From: Saccoglossus kowalevskii
Taxonomy: Eukaryota > Hemichordata > Enteropneusta > Harrimaniidae
DNA length: 64,000 nucleotides
NCBI RefSeq assembly: GCF_000003605.2
Contig: NW_003149268.1
Coordinates: 412,059 to 476,058 of the forward strand
Reading direction: 5' to 3'
Position 1 is the stretch's first letter. Every line of letters starts with the position of its first letter. Positions 25,301-39,300 of the stretch are shown in pieces. Both the position numbers and the translations under genes were made by a program. Below the pieces are notes generated by a model, which saw nothing but the letters and a program-made list of their open reading frames with translations, ran no database searches and was not told the origin of the DNA.

Positions 25301-28300
25301 TCGGCAACTGAAAAAGCGCCCTTGTTTGTAGTGCGGAAGTGATAGTCGTCACAAGCATGGTGAGAATTACAGTGTATTTGTTTTCGTAACTGGCGATTCT
25401 GTGGCGTCGCGCGTGTATGTCCGTCGGTCTACCTACAATCTGACTGAACACGGACGGTGGGAATAGTCAGGACCGTGTCATTGGGTTGGAATGGTCACCG
25501 TGGGGAGCCAGGCGACTCCAAACGAGAGAACAGATGTATACCCATAACTGCCAATTTTGATCTATTCATCATCATCCCCAAAGAGGTCAACGCTTAAGCA
25601 CAGTTCCATTGCTATGGCGTTTCCTCGTCATCCCCGTTAACGCTATATGCGTAAAAAACGTACCAATAGCGATTAAATAATTTGTTGTCAGTACAAATTT
25701 CGTTGCGTTAAGAAGCGCGGACGAGGCAGCAAGCGAAGTAGCTCTAATTGCCAAAATCGCCATAACGCCCATCACAGCCCGGAGGAGGACCGGTACCATG
25801 AATAAATGATACACGGCGTTGGGATCGGAATGTAATGCTGCTCCTTGTTGCTAGCCGTCCGTTGCTACGGAAACCGACAATATTGCGTCATTTATAACGG
25901 CATTGTGATTGTGAATAAACACACTTCTACAGCAATGTGTACTTTATATCGTATTTCCAGTTACTATTGGCATCATCATCACACCACCAAAGGAATTGAG
26001 CATTTAAGTTATGCCCAAAAAAAACTTATATTAACATACGACAACCATAATCCCACGTTGAAATTACATTGGGCGTGGCGTTTGTCCGCGAGGTCACGTG
26101 ACAACATGTGTATTTCAAAAATTATCTCGAATGGGTAAAACAAAAATGGGGCGAGGGGTGCGAGTGGGTAATAACAACGATCCATGTATTTTCACTGACA
26201 AAGTAATACAAATGTACACATATATTTGAAATTCATTGAGACTATCTTATCTCCTGATATGTTTTTTTTTTATATTTGAACCAATCGTATGCTGAAATGC
26301 GATGATAAGTTTTGCCTCATTAGTGGAAAAGCTCCGTCGATCTCATCAAAATCGCGGGATTCAACGGATATGTTCGATACGCTGGGCCAAGTCGACTTCT
26401 GCTTGACTTGGTGTGTTTGTAATAGGAATAATGTGGATTATCAATGGCGAGAACACCCCTTTTGATAACTCTTAGAAAATCTACACACAAACAGGTTTCC
26501 TTTCATCTGAAGTAGCGGTAATGCAAACATAGATGAAAAGAGAGCACAAAAGAAAGCTAGACAGAACTCCAATGTGAACCAGAGGCACCCCAGTGCGTCA
26601 GAATAGCGGACTTGTTTGTTTTCCTAACTCCAAACATTTGGGTATTACACAAAACCAATCCGAAATAATCTCGTTTCTCCTTTTTAATGGAGTCCTCGGG
26701 CAAGCAGGTATATTGTATATTTAGCTATATTACCGAAGACGCTATCCACAAGGAAACAATTGTTTAGATTTCTTGCTTTTTTAAAGTTAAAATTATCCCA
26801 CTGCGGCTCGTACACTTTTCGACAATAACAATGACAGTAACACATTGCGCAATTCAATTGTAAACTATAAAAATGTTTATAAATAGTTCTCTCGCGAACC
26901 AGAAATGTTTACGAATGAATGAATTCCACCTATCGGAATCACAATAGGTGAAATACAAGACACTTTCCGTATTATTCGAAGTAAGCTTCTATGCGAGCAT
27001 GTTCGCGGTTGGTAACGTCAGACGACGTAGGACGTTTTCGATTATTTGCATATCCGATAACTCGAACTTCAAATTGAAATAACACACAAACGTATAATAA
27101 TCAATAAAAAATGAAAACATCATTGACACAGGAGTCGATTTAACTGTCTACGGAATTCAAAAAAAAAATCCCATAAATGCGTGAAGATCGACCGGCCGTT
27201 CCGTCGATAACGTTGAAACTGTACAAAACACGCGTGACGTAGCGGCAGCTTCGAATCCTATCATCACACGCTTGTTAAATGCTTCATATTTATTATAAAG
27301 TCTATTAACCAATGAATGTGGCTTTTACACAGACAAACAATAATTACACGCCTTAATATGACGGGGCCCTTATCTCGTTAACATACGTCATAACGTGTGG
27401 AGTGGGACATTTACAATAAACGTCAATCATCGAAAACTGGATTCGCGCCAACGAAATATCGTACTAGCAAAATTTTATCACCCTTTGGTAACTTCGCAAC
27501 AAACCTAAACCAGCTTAGAGCTGAAATCGGGACATCATTTATTTCCACTCAGACACGACCCGAAATCGACATAGTATCCACTCACGTGATGCGAAAAGAA
27601 CATCTCGTGTAAAACACGTCACAAAGCCTTCAATGGACGAAATTGAATTTTTTTGTTAACCTCGAGATATGATTAATGGATTCGGGACGAATGCAGGTGC
27701 TCACATTTAACGATGGTGAGAACTTGAAGTTCAATAATTTTTGACACCGTCATAAAAAAAACGCTCATAAAACCTGGGGCTTTGCGTTATAAATTGCCAA
27801 TGAAGGGGGTATGTGATGTGTGAAGCGACACATTGACTTTATAAAGCCTTGTCAATTCATGTAGAACGATCGTGATTTGTTTGTGACTATTATTATTGGA
27901 CTTGCCTGAGGGCGTAGTCGACAAATGCCGATTTCCGAGTACCATTGATGGCGTTTTTATTGACCGCCGTATACATTGGACAAGTCAACTAAATTCCACC
28001 AAAAGTCTCGGCGTTGACATAACCTCTTTCGGTATTGCTTGGCAGCTTGGAAGCTCCTCTCGGAAACAATGAGGCGGCAAAAAAATCCAGTCAGTTCATG
28101 GCCGTGGGTTCACATAGCGTGGTGTCGTAATGCTCATGCGCTCCCGGACAACACTGTTCGAAGACGTAACTACGATAGGAATAATTGTGGCGTCCATGCT
28201 AATATCGGGCCAAAGTCGTGTACAAATCACCGTGAACGCGACCGTCAAACGAATCGCTTGATTAGGTTATGAACCACACGTTTTAACAATTGCCACTGCA

Positions 28301-31300
28301 AGATCCGATGAAAACGGTTGGTTATTGTTTAAAATGTGTCACTTCGTTTTGCATCATTGAATTACAGGGTGGTTCTGTCACCTCATTTATTTTAACAGCT
28401 CTACACTGAGACGTCTTTTAGTTTACCCCCAGCCCTGGTTGTCACGGTGTCATTTGATATATCAGTCCCGTTCTCGTGAACTGGCGAGACACACCCAAAT
28501 AATCACACGATACGTCGTTGGATTCCAGTGTTGGGCGCACATTTTAAATCCCTTTCATATTTCCAAAAATAACAAAAAATACACACAACAACGTTACAGA
28601 CACGAATCTATTTAAAATATTTTGAAAATCGTTTAGTTGTTTGTGAAATAGTTAAACGTTTACTCCAATAAGTCACTGAATGTTTTATTTTGTTTCAGTT
28701 TTGTTTTTCACTGCATCGTGATTCCCAGTCTTGTGGCGTGAAAATAATCCAATAAACCAAGTTCCTATCATGAGCGTCATATTATCCATTATTAGCTTAG
28801 AGTATTTGTTGTTTTCATACATTTATATGTAATTGATATTCGCCACTTGAATTGTAAACTTTTCTAATTTTGGTATCTTCGCCGAGCGAAGTCGCAACAA
28901 GATGGAAATGGTGCGGTATACTAGGTGCATATAGCTGATAACAAAATCATCTATCAAGATTGTTCGTTTCAGTCACGGTGCCGTTAACTGCGCATGATCC
29001 TACTCCCCCCTCCAAAAAAAATCACCTTGCATCAATCAACAACAAAAAAGGGGTTGGGCTCTGAAAGGAACATATTTTGAAGGAGAGGAGTGCAGCTGGG
29101 AGTCAATGTGGTAGCAGCTCGACAGTATGATATACTTTTTTTTGTTGTTCATTGCACGATGAGGCTTTCTTAGGACCATAGCGACTCGGATACTAGCTGA
29201 GTGTGTGCGAAATTCCAAATCGGTAACGCCTTCTCACGTGATGGTGACTATGACAATTTCATAAAAAAAAGGGAATTCAATCCAAAATTGCAGTTGAACC
29301 CTTCACATTGCCTTTGTAATTTTCCGATTTCAAGTTGTTTACTGTAGTAATCATTATATACTGCTACTAATACTACTACTACACAACAACAACAACAATT
29401 ACGATGACGATATCGACAAAAAATACGAACAGTTAATTTCACATGATGTGTGAGAAATAGTCAGGTGTGATCCTCATTACAGGTGCCAGCTTATTGAAGT
29501 GGAAGGCATGCAACGCACCAATACTCGCCGATGTTTTAAATTGTGCAGATCGCTTCTAGAGCAACACATACTCATAAAAAACGAACGAGACCATGACCAC
29601 ACAAACAGTTTAAAGGTCTAATACATGTTTGCCGTTCCACGAGGAAGCAAACGGATGACAACGAATCGCGAATTGAAGGTATAGTTGTTAATAACGTTTA
29701 CTACAATTTAGTCTCGACTCTTTTATACAATAAACTGCGCCGACGTAAGAGAGCTGGGAGAGCTGTCGCTCAGGGCAACCGCGTAGGAATTTTCAGTGGC
29801 GAATGAATGCACTAAACCGAAAATGTGTGGTATTTATTTATTATTTATTTTCATTAAAAACCACCAAAGTTCTAAATTACGATATCTGAATTCGTCATAC
29901 ATTGCCCCTTGCCCTCCGCAATGAACTATGTATGCCGAATGCGAAGGGAAAACTAATATTTGGGGTGCTCGGCAGAATGAACACAAACAGCCTCCTAATC
30001 GAAAATCGCCCCACACCTGGCGAAATGGACACAGGGCAAGGAACAATAAAGTTCAACTGTTGCCCGTTACAATGGATTCTTATGTGTTCCACTTCAAATT
30101 ATCGTTAGAAGGGCCATGGTTACCAACCATATTGTATTTCTTAACAATTACATGATGAACTTGACATTTCCTATAGCAAACTACACATTTCAACCAATCA
30201 ACTGAAAGAACCAAGACGCACGTTTTCTTTCTGTGCGCTAATAGAAAAATGAAATAAAGTCTGCAAAAACACCTTTTTTCACAGTCCGGGTATACAGGAA
30301 TATATATAGTTTCAATCCTGATGGAAGTGGTGACAGAATGCGATGAAGTCGTTTTAGTGTGAGAAATGTTCCAAGCGATGACATGGCTTCCATTTAAGCT
30401 TGATTAATGTGGGTACGATTCCCGTGTCGTTATGAATATGACGGAGAGAAATCCAACTAGGACCCTAAGGAGATAGAACGAGCGAGAGAGAAAACGAGAA
30501 AGAAAGATGGGAAACAAACTTGTATACAATTCGTATCGAGTGACATTGCGATAAAAAAATGTTGTCACGTACGCAGAGGTGTACAGGCCAATGTAACAAA
30601 GCACACCAGCCATTGCTATTTTAAAAAAAATGACCCCACAATAACAAAATAGCAGCTTACGTTTAGATTGAAAGGAAAACAGCCATTTACGGTAAATTTG
30701 ACCAATAGGTGAGTATAATTTCATTAAGACAGGACGTTAAGCTTGGAAAACTGAAGAGGATTTTGTTTTATTTTCATGCAAAAATTGAGACACGAAAATA
30801 ATCAAGTTTTGTTATATCGTCGCTGTGAGAGACACGTACTAGGGATAAAAATGAACAAAATGCCCCTCATTTTTAATAAATCCCGGGTTTACGAGAACGG
30901 GGTTTCTCATCCATTATACCTCACAGTTTTTGTGAAAACCATCCAAATAAGATTACACGATTATAATTTTTTTTTTTTTTTTGGTGAATCGTCAAATAGC
31001 TGTGTTTGACTATTAGGCACATTTTTCGGAAGTGTTCCCTTCGCGCTTCATAGGTGTACGTGTGTTTTATAAATTAATTAATACTTAGATTCTATTGTTT
31101 TTAATTTTAACCCCCCTCAAAATATATTTAATTAAAAGTGCAACACGAAAGGATAATTAGCCAGAACCTTGTTAACTGCAAGATTGGTTTCGTTTCTATT
31201 GGGCCGAACCTTGCTATAGCACGTTAAAGTACGGTGTATTTGCATTTTAAATACGATTTGATACCAGAATAAAAAACGTGTGAAAATCGGCATTTTTTCT

Positions 31301-34300
31301 ATGCGTGTATACAACTCGTTTCACACCCCACCGAAACGGAATGTTGATTGTTTTTAGAGAAACAAAAAGCTAGGTGTGAAAATTAGAATGAATATAATAG
31401 AGTGTTTTTAATTAAGCCGTCAAACACTAGTACGGTGTTACGGCTTTCAATATGACAACATCTTCTCCGTGATGTGCTTAGTCACCATGCAAAGTACGGG
31501 TAAACATGGAAATAATAAAACAATGCTGTTAAAAAATCGTGTTCTCAAAACAAATACAATTTACTGGCTACAGAGTTTCAGATTAAAAAGGGGAAAAAAA
31601 GAAAAAAACAATAAGAGTCGAGTACAATTTCTCTTCAATATAAAAAAACACATTTTTTTCACCATAATTTAATGAACAAATACGTTATATTTTCATAACA
31701 GAGACTCATAACTAGCACGATATTAGGTTTATACGATTGTAACACTGTCTCTGTCACGAAAAAAATCAAAACACAGAACGAGAATTTGCGTTTTCCGGAT
31801 TAGAGTAGTGCTGGCAATGACTCTACACTGTGCGCTATGGCGGCGGCTCTGCCTATACCATACGCTATATAAACAACAGACAAAGCACTGGCGCCGAGCT
31901 GTCTGGGAGCTCAGGTAAACGGGATATCCTCGTTTTTCGGGCTCTCCCGCTCGCATGAGCTGCAAACAAACGGCACAGTTGTGAAATCGGTCATATGGCA
32001 CATCATATAGACCACTATGACAGTGTCAGAAACGGGTTTTATGGCTCTGTTTCGCCAGAAAATTGAACAGATGAACCGGGGGCTGTCGCTCGGCCTTGGT
32101 TTTACATTCGAATACAACGGTCGTCTTTAACGTTCCCTGTTCATTGCGTTGTGACGTAGCCGGACACCCAGAAACCATTATATCGCCTCCGTGCCTATAG
32201 ATCGCCTTAAAACGATTTGTACAGTTGACTGTTAGCCAATATCGACCAAGTAAACCACAGATACAATTGATTTTTTTTCTTTGGTCGAGGTTCCCGCAGT
32301 GTCCAAATTTGTTTCGGTATCGCCCGATCTACGTCACAACAAATATGGCTGTGCGTTTACCTTTCAATGGAAATTGAACTACAGCATGAACGTGATACAC
32401 TAGATCGCTATTACGAAATCGCCACTGGCGCAAGGGTCGCCGAGAAATGCCCCAATGCAACCCCAACAACTTATTGCAGTGTAGCAAAGACAGCTTTTCT
32501 TTTAATTCTGACGATTTACCTGTGAGCACAACGTCCTTTTCTAATTGCAGTGATAAAAAAACCGGGGCGTAATTGAGCGAATTCGCACGTAAAATGTAAT
32601 GACAGAAAAATTACCGGCCAATTACTCGTAGTGGGAATCTGTCCCAAATTCACCTGTCTTACTGACCGTTTAAAAAAATTAAATAATCCCTAAAACGTAA
32701 TTTGCAGTTCGTTTAAAAATTCTTTAAACATTATCTGATTTAGCAGGCTTGCTATTATGGGGCTATGTTTGGAGAGTTTTGTGGGTACCAAGTCCGGGGG
32801 CCAAGTATATAGCAATTTGATTGAGATGCTTTATAATCGATTTGAAGAAGAGATAGCCCACAACAATTATGGAAACACCAACAACAATAGCAATATTTTT
32901 TTTAGATTTTGAAAGCCGTGTAGAGGATTGCTGTAGTTGATATTTTATACAAAATATCAGAACATTGAACCTGACCTTGCATACGTACGTACGGATTTCA
33001 TCACCTGTTTTACTATAACTACTCTACTAGTTTTTTTTTTTTTTATGATTGGAATATCAGATCACCTAGGAAACCAGTTAGTTTATTCAAACGGTGTTGC
33101 ATAATTCGTAATTTCAGTTCTCTGTTTAGTAATTGGTGTGGAATTTTCTACAACTGAATCTAATAGAATCGATTTTCTAATACGTGTTCGTGTCATACAA
33201 ATCCTCTGACTGCATGGCAGTGTTTTCCAAATAATATTCTTACTAACACGTGTAGTGCATACAGTGTTAAGCCGTATGTATCGTGGCTATATGATACCCG
33301 TTTGTTTTTAAATGAACAATTATAAAAAAAAATCTTTCTCACATTTTTAATTCCCAGCAAATACCTTCAATAAATATATTTTTTAGTCCCCAATAACGAT
33401 GCACGCAAACCAATACCGGGGTCACATTTCCGCAGCTTAACTTGGTATGATGGCTCCACAATAAATTAAAATTGTTATATTTACTTACAGAAAATCTTTT
33501 TACAGAAAAAAAATGGCGAAAACAAACTTGGGTCAATAAATAATTGTTTATAAAATCCTAAAATGAAAATCCGATGAAATCGTGTGTATTTTGAAATGTA
33601 ATCGCGATACTAGTAGTGTAATTGTGAGCTTATAATGACACCAACTATTTCGACCCATCTATTTCCTAAATACAGACATATCACTATTTTTGTTAACCTT
33701 TCGTGTTATGTTGATTTGAAATGGTAGGCAGTAACCACAACTTAATTTATCCATGAATCCAAATGTCAATATCTCCGGCTCTTCAAGAACCAGAGATATC
33801 CCGCAAAACTGAATAAACCCAGGGGCATATGGCACGACGGTAGTCTTCGGGAATAAATAAAATAATACTAATAATTAACTCAAAACAGCATAATGTCGAA
33901 TTTCAATAGCATGATCATGGCATGTTTTATTGGTGAAGTTTCATCAATGACAGTTTAGTGTGTGAGACGTCCATGATGTGTGTATGTATACATTCAAGAC
34001 AGTGTCAAACAACGATTTCGGAATAACAACAAAATTTGAAATTGAAATTAATATTGTTATCATCACTATAATAGCTCACATATCATAAATGTGTCTATGA
34101 CCAAATTCTCGTCATCAAATTCAAAAGAAAGGAAATCAAACACTTTTCTTTCTTTTTTTTCGAAGAGAAAACGAAACAAACAAAACAAAATTAAACATGA
34201 CTTAGTTTACGGAGTAGTTCACGTAGGCTTATTGCTGAATATCTTCAGTCCACGCGTTGTACCGTGGGACGTAAATTGAAGTTTAATAATGTCACAAGAG

Positions 34301-34898
34301 TCTGAGTGGATATGTTCCGTAATTCCTACAACCGCCATTCATTCATCCAAACCTCACCCTCTAACGTCATGCACCAACCAACATATTGCGTCGTTTTAGT
34401 TCCCGTTTTTTAAAACAAAAAAAAAAGACAAAAAAAAAAACGGTTTTAGGTGTGAATACCAGAACAGTAAAAGTACCAGACAAGCCGTATAGTTGCGAAC
34501 TACTATCTGCACTAACTTGTTTGCGTCAGCTTGTACGTTTCTTTGTAAACAAATACTAAACATTGTATTTAATAGTGCCAGTCGCTTCCTGATTCAGTTC
34601 GACCGGGTGCTAGTCGAATCATAATAAACCCATTCGTCTTCTCAGGAAACATACTAAAACTACAAATGAGAAATATGTACAATGTCTTTAATTTATCCCG
34701 CAGTATTTTGGATCAGTTTTTTTTCTCCGCTAAAAGCTACGTTTAGCTAAAACTTCGTCGCTATACGTTCAGTACCGGTCCTCTTTCGCCACGCAAAGGA
34801 TTTTTCCCATGTAACTTACTTGTTACAGTCGAATAGGCAACTCAATGCTAAATGTTTGTTTTATAATAGTTTAACTTGACGGTAATTATAATAAAATG

Positions 34899-34904
34899 TT
34901 TATT
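34899..34904 (-). promoter_or_regulatory. Likely poly(A) signal of FoxB (AATAAA)
   Basis: tttatt on the plus strand is AATAAA on the minus strand, about 115 bases downstream of the FoxB stop codon. It is the first canonical hexamer I see in that direction. Placement fits a short 3' UTR, but transcript data would be needed to confirm that it is used. Confidence 0.45.
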
Positions 34905-35019
34905 TGTTAACGTGGTATGTATAGATAAACAACCACGAAAAAGAAATATACATATCTGTATACAAAGATACCATTCTCAGGTGATCGTTGACGTTTTTTT
35001 TTAGCTAACTGGGGGAACG

Positions 35020-35994
35020 TCAATGATGATTCAGCGTTGACATCAACGTGCTGGTAAGAGTTCGATTTTGGCTACTCACGTGTCCGTGGTGCACTGCGTG
35101 ATGGTGATGGTGGTGGTGTGCTTGTGGTGCGGCTTGCACTAGAGTTCCAGTGTGTGAGTGCGCGGGGACGGGGTGTTGCGTAGGTAGCGGTCCCACGTTT
35201 TGAAGCGTTGGTTTCATGGGTAATGACAACGTCGGCGTCTGTCCGAATGGTGGCTTCAGTGCAGAACACGCAGAATTAAACTGGCTAGGGTAGTCGCTGT
35301 TGGTGTGACTGATTTGGCATGTATCGATGTTGCTGCAGTTACTATAGGCAGAACCGGGCCACGATGTGCCGTTCGGAAGCGCTGGGAATCCGCCCATCGT
35401 GATTGGTGGCACGAGCGGCTGGTTCGAAAGCATCGTAGGTCCCTTATAATCTGGAGCCATAATATTCTCGATCGTGAACGGCTGCTTAAACGCGGTGGCG
35501 TTAATATTTGGGTAGCCCTGTATGTGGGATCCCGGCGCCAACGCCGACAATCGTATTTTGGCTTGTTCTTGGAAAAATAGTGATGGGTCGGCGGGTTTCA
35601 TCGGTATCTGTTCGGCAGCAAGAGCTGACTGTATCTGCGCAAACTGCTGTGCAAGGTGGGGCGATTTGAATCGCTTCCGTCGCCTCAGAAAGCTACCGTT
35701 CTCAAACATGTCACCACAAAAAGGATGCAGTGCCCAATAGCTACCTTTCCCAGGTCGATCAGGCCGTCGAGGTATCTTAATGAAACAGTCATTGAACGAC
35801 AAATTGTGTCTGAGTGAGTTCTGCCATCTCTGGGTGTTCTTACGGTAGAATGGAAAACGGTCCATTATAAACTTGTATATATCGCTCAGAGGTAGCATTT
35901 TCTCCGTCGAGCTCTGAATTGCCATGGCAGTCAACGCGATGTAGGAATACGGTGGCTTTGCCTCGCTGTAGCTATTACGTCCTGGTCGCGGCAT
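35020..35994 (-). CDS. FoxB: Forkhead box B transcription factor (FoxB), intronless
   Basis: A 324-residue, single-exon open frame. The start chosen is the ATG at 35994, which gives [10 protein letters not shown], the typical FoxB N-terminus. The frame stays open two codons further upstream (TTG ACC), but there is no ATG there. The forkhead (winged-helix) domain spans about residues 12-110: it opens [14 protein letters not shown], has the recognition helix [19 protein letters not shown] (57-75), and ends in the basic FLRRRKRFK (102-110). Further on, [17 protein letters not shown] (169-185) is the FoxB-specific conserved block and contains an eh1-like FTIENIM, a motif through which Fox proteins recruit Groucho/TLE co-repressors. 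A run of seven His (293-299) followed by AVHHGH lies near the C-terminus. The family consists of nuclear DNA-binding regulators active mainly in neural and ectodermal patterning, and its members are usually intronless, as here. The coding sequence is visibly GC-richer than its flanks. It looks intact. Confidence 0.96.
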   Translation of the reverse strand: MPRPGRNSYSEAKPPYSYIALTAMAIQSSTEKMLPLSDIYKFIMDRFPFYRKNTQRWQNSLRHNLSFNDCFIKIPRRPDRPGKGSYWALHPFCGDMFENGSFLRRRKRFKSPHLAQQFAQIQSALAAEQIPMKPADPSLFFQEQAKIRLSALAPGSHIQGYPNINATAFKQPFTIENIMAPDYKGPTMLSNQPLVPPITMGGFPALPNGTSWPGSAYSNCSNIDTCQISHTNSDYPSQFNSACSALKPPFGQTPTLSLPMKPTLQNVGPLPTQHPVPAHSHTGTLVQAAPQAHHHHHHHAVHHGHVSSQNRTLTSTLMSTLNHH

Positions 35995-36300
35995 GGTCAA
36001 TTGTTTTCGCTATCAATTGATTCCTTACTTCAGTTCAAATCACGTAGTACAGTCATGTGTTCACGATATGTATACTAGATATAGTAAAATACCTACTGCT
36101 GGTGCTGCCTCGCGTACTGTAGGCTGATAGCTGCTGCTGCTGATAGCCGTATGTCCGATTACGCACCGGTCGGTTCTTTTGGGCTGCACAATTCACAAAT
36201 AGCTGCCGTTTCGTTTCGCTGTAGTTAGGCGGCGAATACGACTGTTCTCAGGACTGTTGGTTTATGACCACTTCAGCTCAGGTCGGGGCTATCGAGATAA
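35995..36300 (-). promoter_or_regulatory. FoxB 5' leader and proximal promoter region
   Basis: The bases just upstream of the ATG hold two CAATTG E-box-type words (near 35998-36003 and 36015-36021). Further up is a run of CAG/GCT triplets (about 36120-36150). I see no good TATA box at a suitable distance, so the gene may use a TATA-less promoter; the start site cannot be placed. The extent given is a guess, based on compositional change. Confidence 0.3.
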
Positions 36301-39300
36301 CTGCTCGATTGAATGCGAGGCTCCGTTCGCGTTTGCTATTGTTAGGTAAAGTGGGAACTCTGTGTGTGGAAACAGACACTGGTTGTGTTGACATATGTAC
36401 GGCCCCCTATAGTGAGTTTTATTAATGCGAATGGGCCTCATTACCGAATGCCAATCACGCGGGGAGGCGTTAATCGGCGTTGATTCGCACCTTTTCACTG
36501 GACGAGGTAAAAAATAAATAAAAGATATGCAATTCAAATAGTTTGCACACAAATGAGACGGGAATATTTATTGAGACCGACACAGGCTTGGGTGAGGGAG
36601 GACGAACGGAGGGGGCTGTCTCTTCTCGCACGAACTTATTCTATCGATTTACATTGCCGAGGGTTTGGCATACTAACTGTATTAGACGCACTCTTGTAAT
36701 ATGGTAACACGGAACAAGGCTTTTTTTTTTTTTTTTTACACAACATTGTCCCGGCTTCTTGTATTTCCCATGTCGGGGAGTCTAATGACAATTTTTTTTA
36801 AATATTTTTATAAAAAAGTCGCCTTCTTTGTGTGTTTTTTTTATCCCATTGTTCTGAAGCCAAATTGCATTTTATAATCGGTACGCGTTTTCAGATGGGG
36901 GCTCGCAAACGCCGCAGAACAACTCCGGCGTTATTGAATTTTATTTGCCCGAGTGTACCAACTATTTAATGTATCCACGTCGAATAAAGACGGATTTTTT
37001 TTTTTACGCAGCAGAAAAGTGACAATTTCATTGAGTGGTGTTGACTTTACAAGGCCCTTTCAATCGATCGGTACTTTCTGTGGATTATATGATAAAGCAC
37101 GACATTTTACACAGAAGAGGAGACGAAGCGAGGAGTCTTTGTATTAGTACGCTTTGTGTAAATGCCGGTGATTTCGTCTACATGCCCGTTGTCTGAAGCG
37201 TCCTCCAAGGAACAGTTTAGATTTTTAAAAGCCCCCCCCCCCCTTGCTTGCTGTTTTCTAATGTAATAGGCACCTCCCGTTTCTTTAGATATGCAGATTA
37301 TTACAACTCCAAGCCGATCTTTAACTGATGGTTTATATTTGTGTACATATATGTCAGCTAGCGTTGCTTATATGCATCATTACCCCCACATACATTCCTT
37401 GAAGTACGCCAGGGCCGCAGTAACAGCGCTGCTACTATTACTGCTCCCTTCACAGTAGTCAGCTGATTTGTCAGAATCAGGCGTGTACACTCCGCCACTC
37501 CGTGTAAATAAAACGGTATCGTTTCGATGATAACAACTGATTAACAAAAACAATTCATGTATACGAGCACCAATGAAGGTGTTGATTGACCGGGATTTTG
37601 TCCGGATGTTTAGGGTGAACAGGGGGTTAAGTACACGACTGATTCGAGCACACCGTTCGGTATGCGCATTGTATTGGCGCTTGTTACGACCCTCAATTGA
37701 GCATGAAATAGATGACAAGCAGAGTCATGCATTTACTCGGAGAAATGGACGGCCCTCTTTTGCGAACACAAATAAGTTAATGACTGGGTGAACGCTTACG
37801 CTCAAATATTATTACAAACCATCTGATTTTCTTTAAATTGCTCTTCGGGTTATTTGATGAAATGAAGCAGACGGATAGCATATACAGCTATATGGCATTG
37901 GGTGTAGGGGCGTGCGAGAGACGTTCGGCCCACTGGCTACTGGTGCCCGAACCACAGAGCACCCACCCTATGAATGCTAACTACCCGAGTTGAGTCGGCA
38001 GTCGACGAACTTGCTTGAAAGTTATGTTGTTGTTTTATTTTGCACCCCGAAGGCAGTAACCAAATCGTCGTGTCAGTTCTGCGGTGATTTGTGTCACCTA
38101 ACTTAACGACCTAACGAATTCGTTCACTATATTGGTGTCAAATGATGAGCCTGGCTGGAAACCATGATACCACCTTTGACACCGTGACACGGGCCGTTAA
38201 TGTAATAAAACGTGTATTTTAATCGGTATGTTGCAATATCAATATTAATTAATTTATTAAAAGCGATGGAGGATATTTCTTATTCATGATTAGACACACA
38301 AATTTTGAATAAGTTTTTATCACCATCACTTTCATCCTCAATCATTTAGTCGAAATTGAGAACGAGGCTTCGTGTTAGAACTAGACCCATTCGTTCACTA
38401 TTGAACATTTCATCAAAAGATTTGACGGAGACGTGACTGAGAATGAAACTGTTAACTCGCCAGCGCCGGTAGAGGATCGATGTGGACTTGTGTGAAGCCT
38501 CTTAAGTGCACCGACTCGATGATATCGGAATCGTCGCTCGATAAAGCCGAATGAATCGACCTTTTCAGACTTCGTTTTGAGTTCCACAAATTGAATTATC
38601 ACTGAATAAAAGAGGGTCTAAGCTTGTTTATGTAAAAAACATGAACGCAGATCTTCTTTCTCTCCTCTGATAGTTTCTTGCCAGCGCAAAAAAAAAATAA
38701 AAAAAATAAAACGAACGTTTATTTGATATAATAATGTGCACGTTAAACAGTTTTATTGCGAGCTTACTGCACTGGTTTACTGTTGAATCATTCCGACGGT
38801 ATGCGAATGAATGGACCGAGTCGGGCTTTGCTAAATAACATGTCACTCCCTCCGTAATGGAGATATACAAAAAAAAAAACTATCGATTTTTAGGCAACAA
38901 GAATCATACGCTAGAGACCAACTTTCGCACGTTTGACCCCAATGTCGCACAGCATTCCACTTTAACGACACTGTGTACACCTGCATAGCACCGACTCTGT
39001 AAATTTACACAACCTATGTGTACACAGCCGATTTTTAATAATATACATGCCAATTCACAAGGAGTTATCTAAATTCAATATTTACACGAGATCCACTCAA
39101 TATTTCAGTTTACGGCAAGCGAAATATCTTCAGGTATTGTGAAAAGAAAGAAAATATGGATGTGTTTCTTATTCAATGAAAAAAAGAAGAAAGAAAAATC
39201 GCTAATTGAAATACAGAGAGACGCTTTTATCCGCTGTTCTTGTCGGATAATTGATTTGATTTCGCCATAAGTTCCTGCCAACAGGTCCCATAATGCACCT

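Larger units (their letters stand above)
14816..34898. other. 20-kb stretch without a recognised gene
   Basis: AT-rich, with only short ORFs, none of which resembles a protein I know. Landmarks: two CTCF-core-like words near 16.17 and 16.35 kb, a short palindromic run of ctagtactag near 21.45 kb, (GTT)n near 18.16 kb, (AAC)n/(TAC)n near 29.37-29.40 kb, and several T and A homopolymers. A hydrophobic minus-strand ORF at 25587-25814 opens with a non-ATG codon and is unsupported. Since FoxB is read leftward, this is its 3' flank. Confidence 0.5.

Noticed and set aside
25587-25814. Hydrophobic 75-aa minus-strand ORF resembling a membrane protein
   Set aside because: It opens at GTG, has no recognisable homology, and chance hydrophobic frames are common in such sequence.
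35305-35740. Plus-strand ORFs opposite FoxB
   Set aside because: Antisense shadows of the GC-richer FoxB coding sequence.
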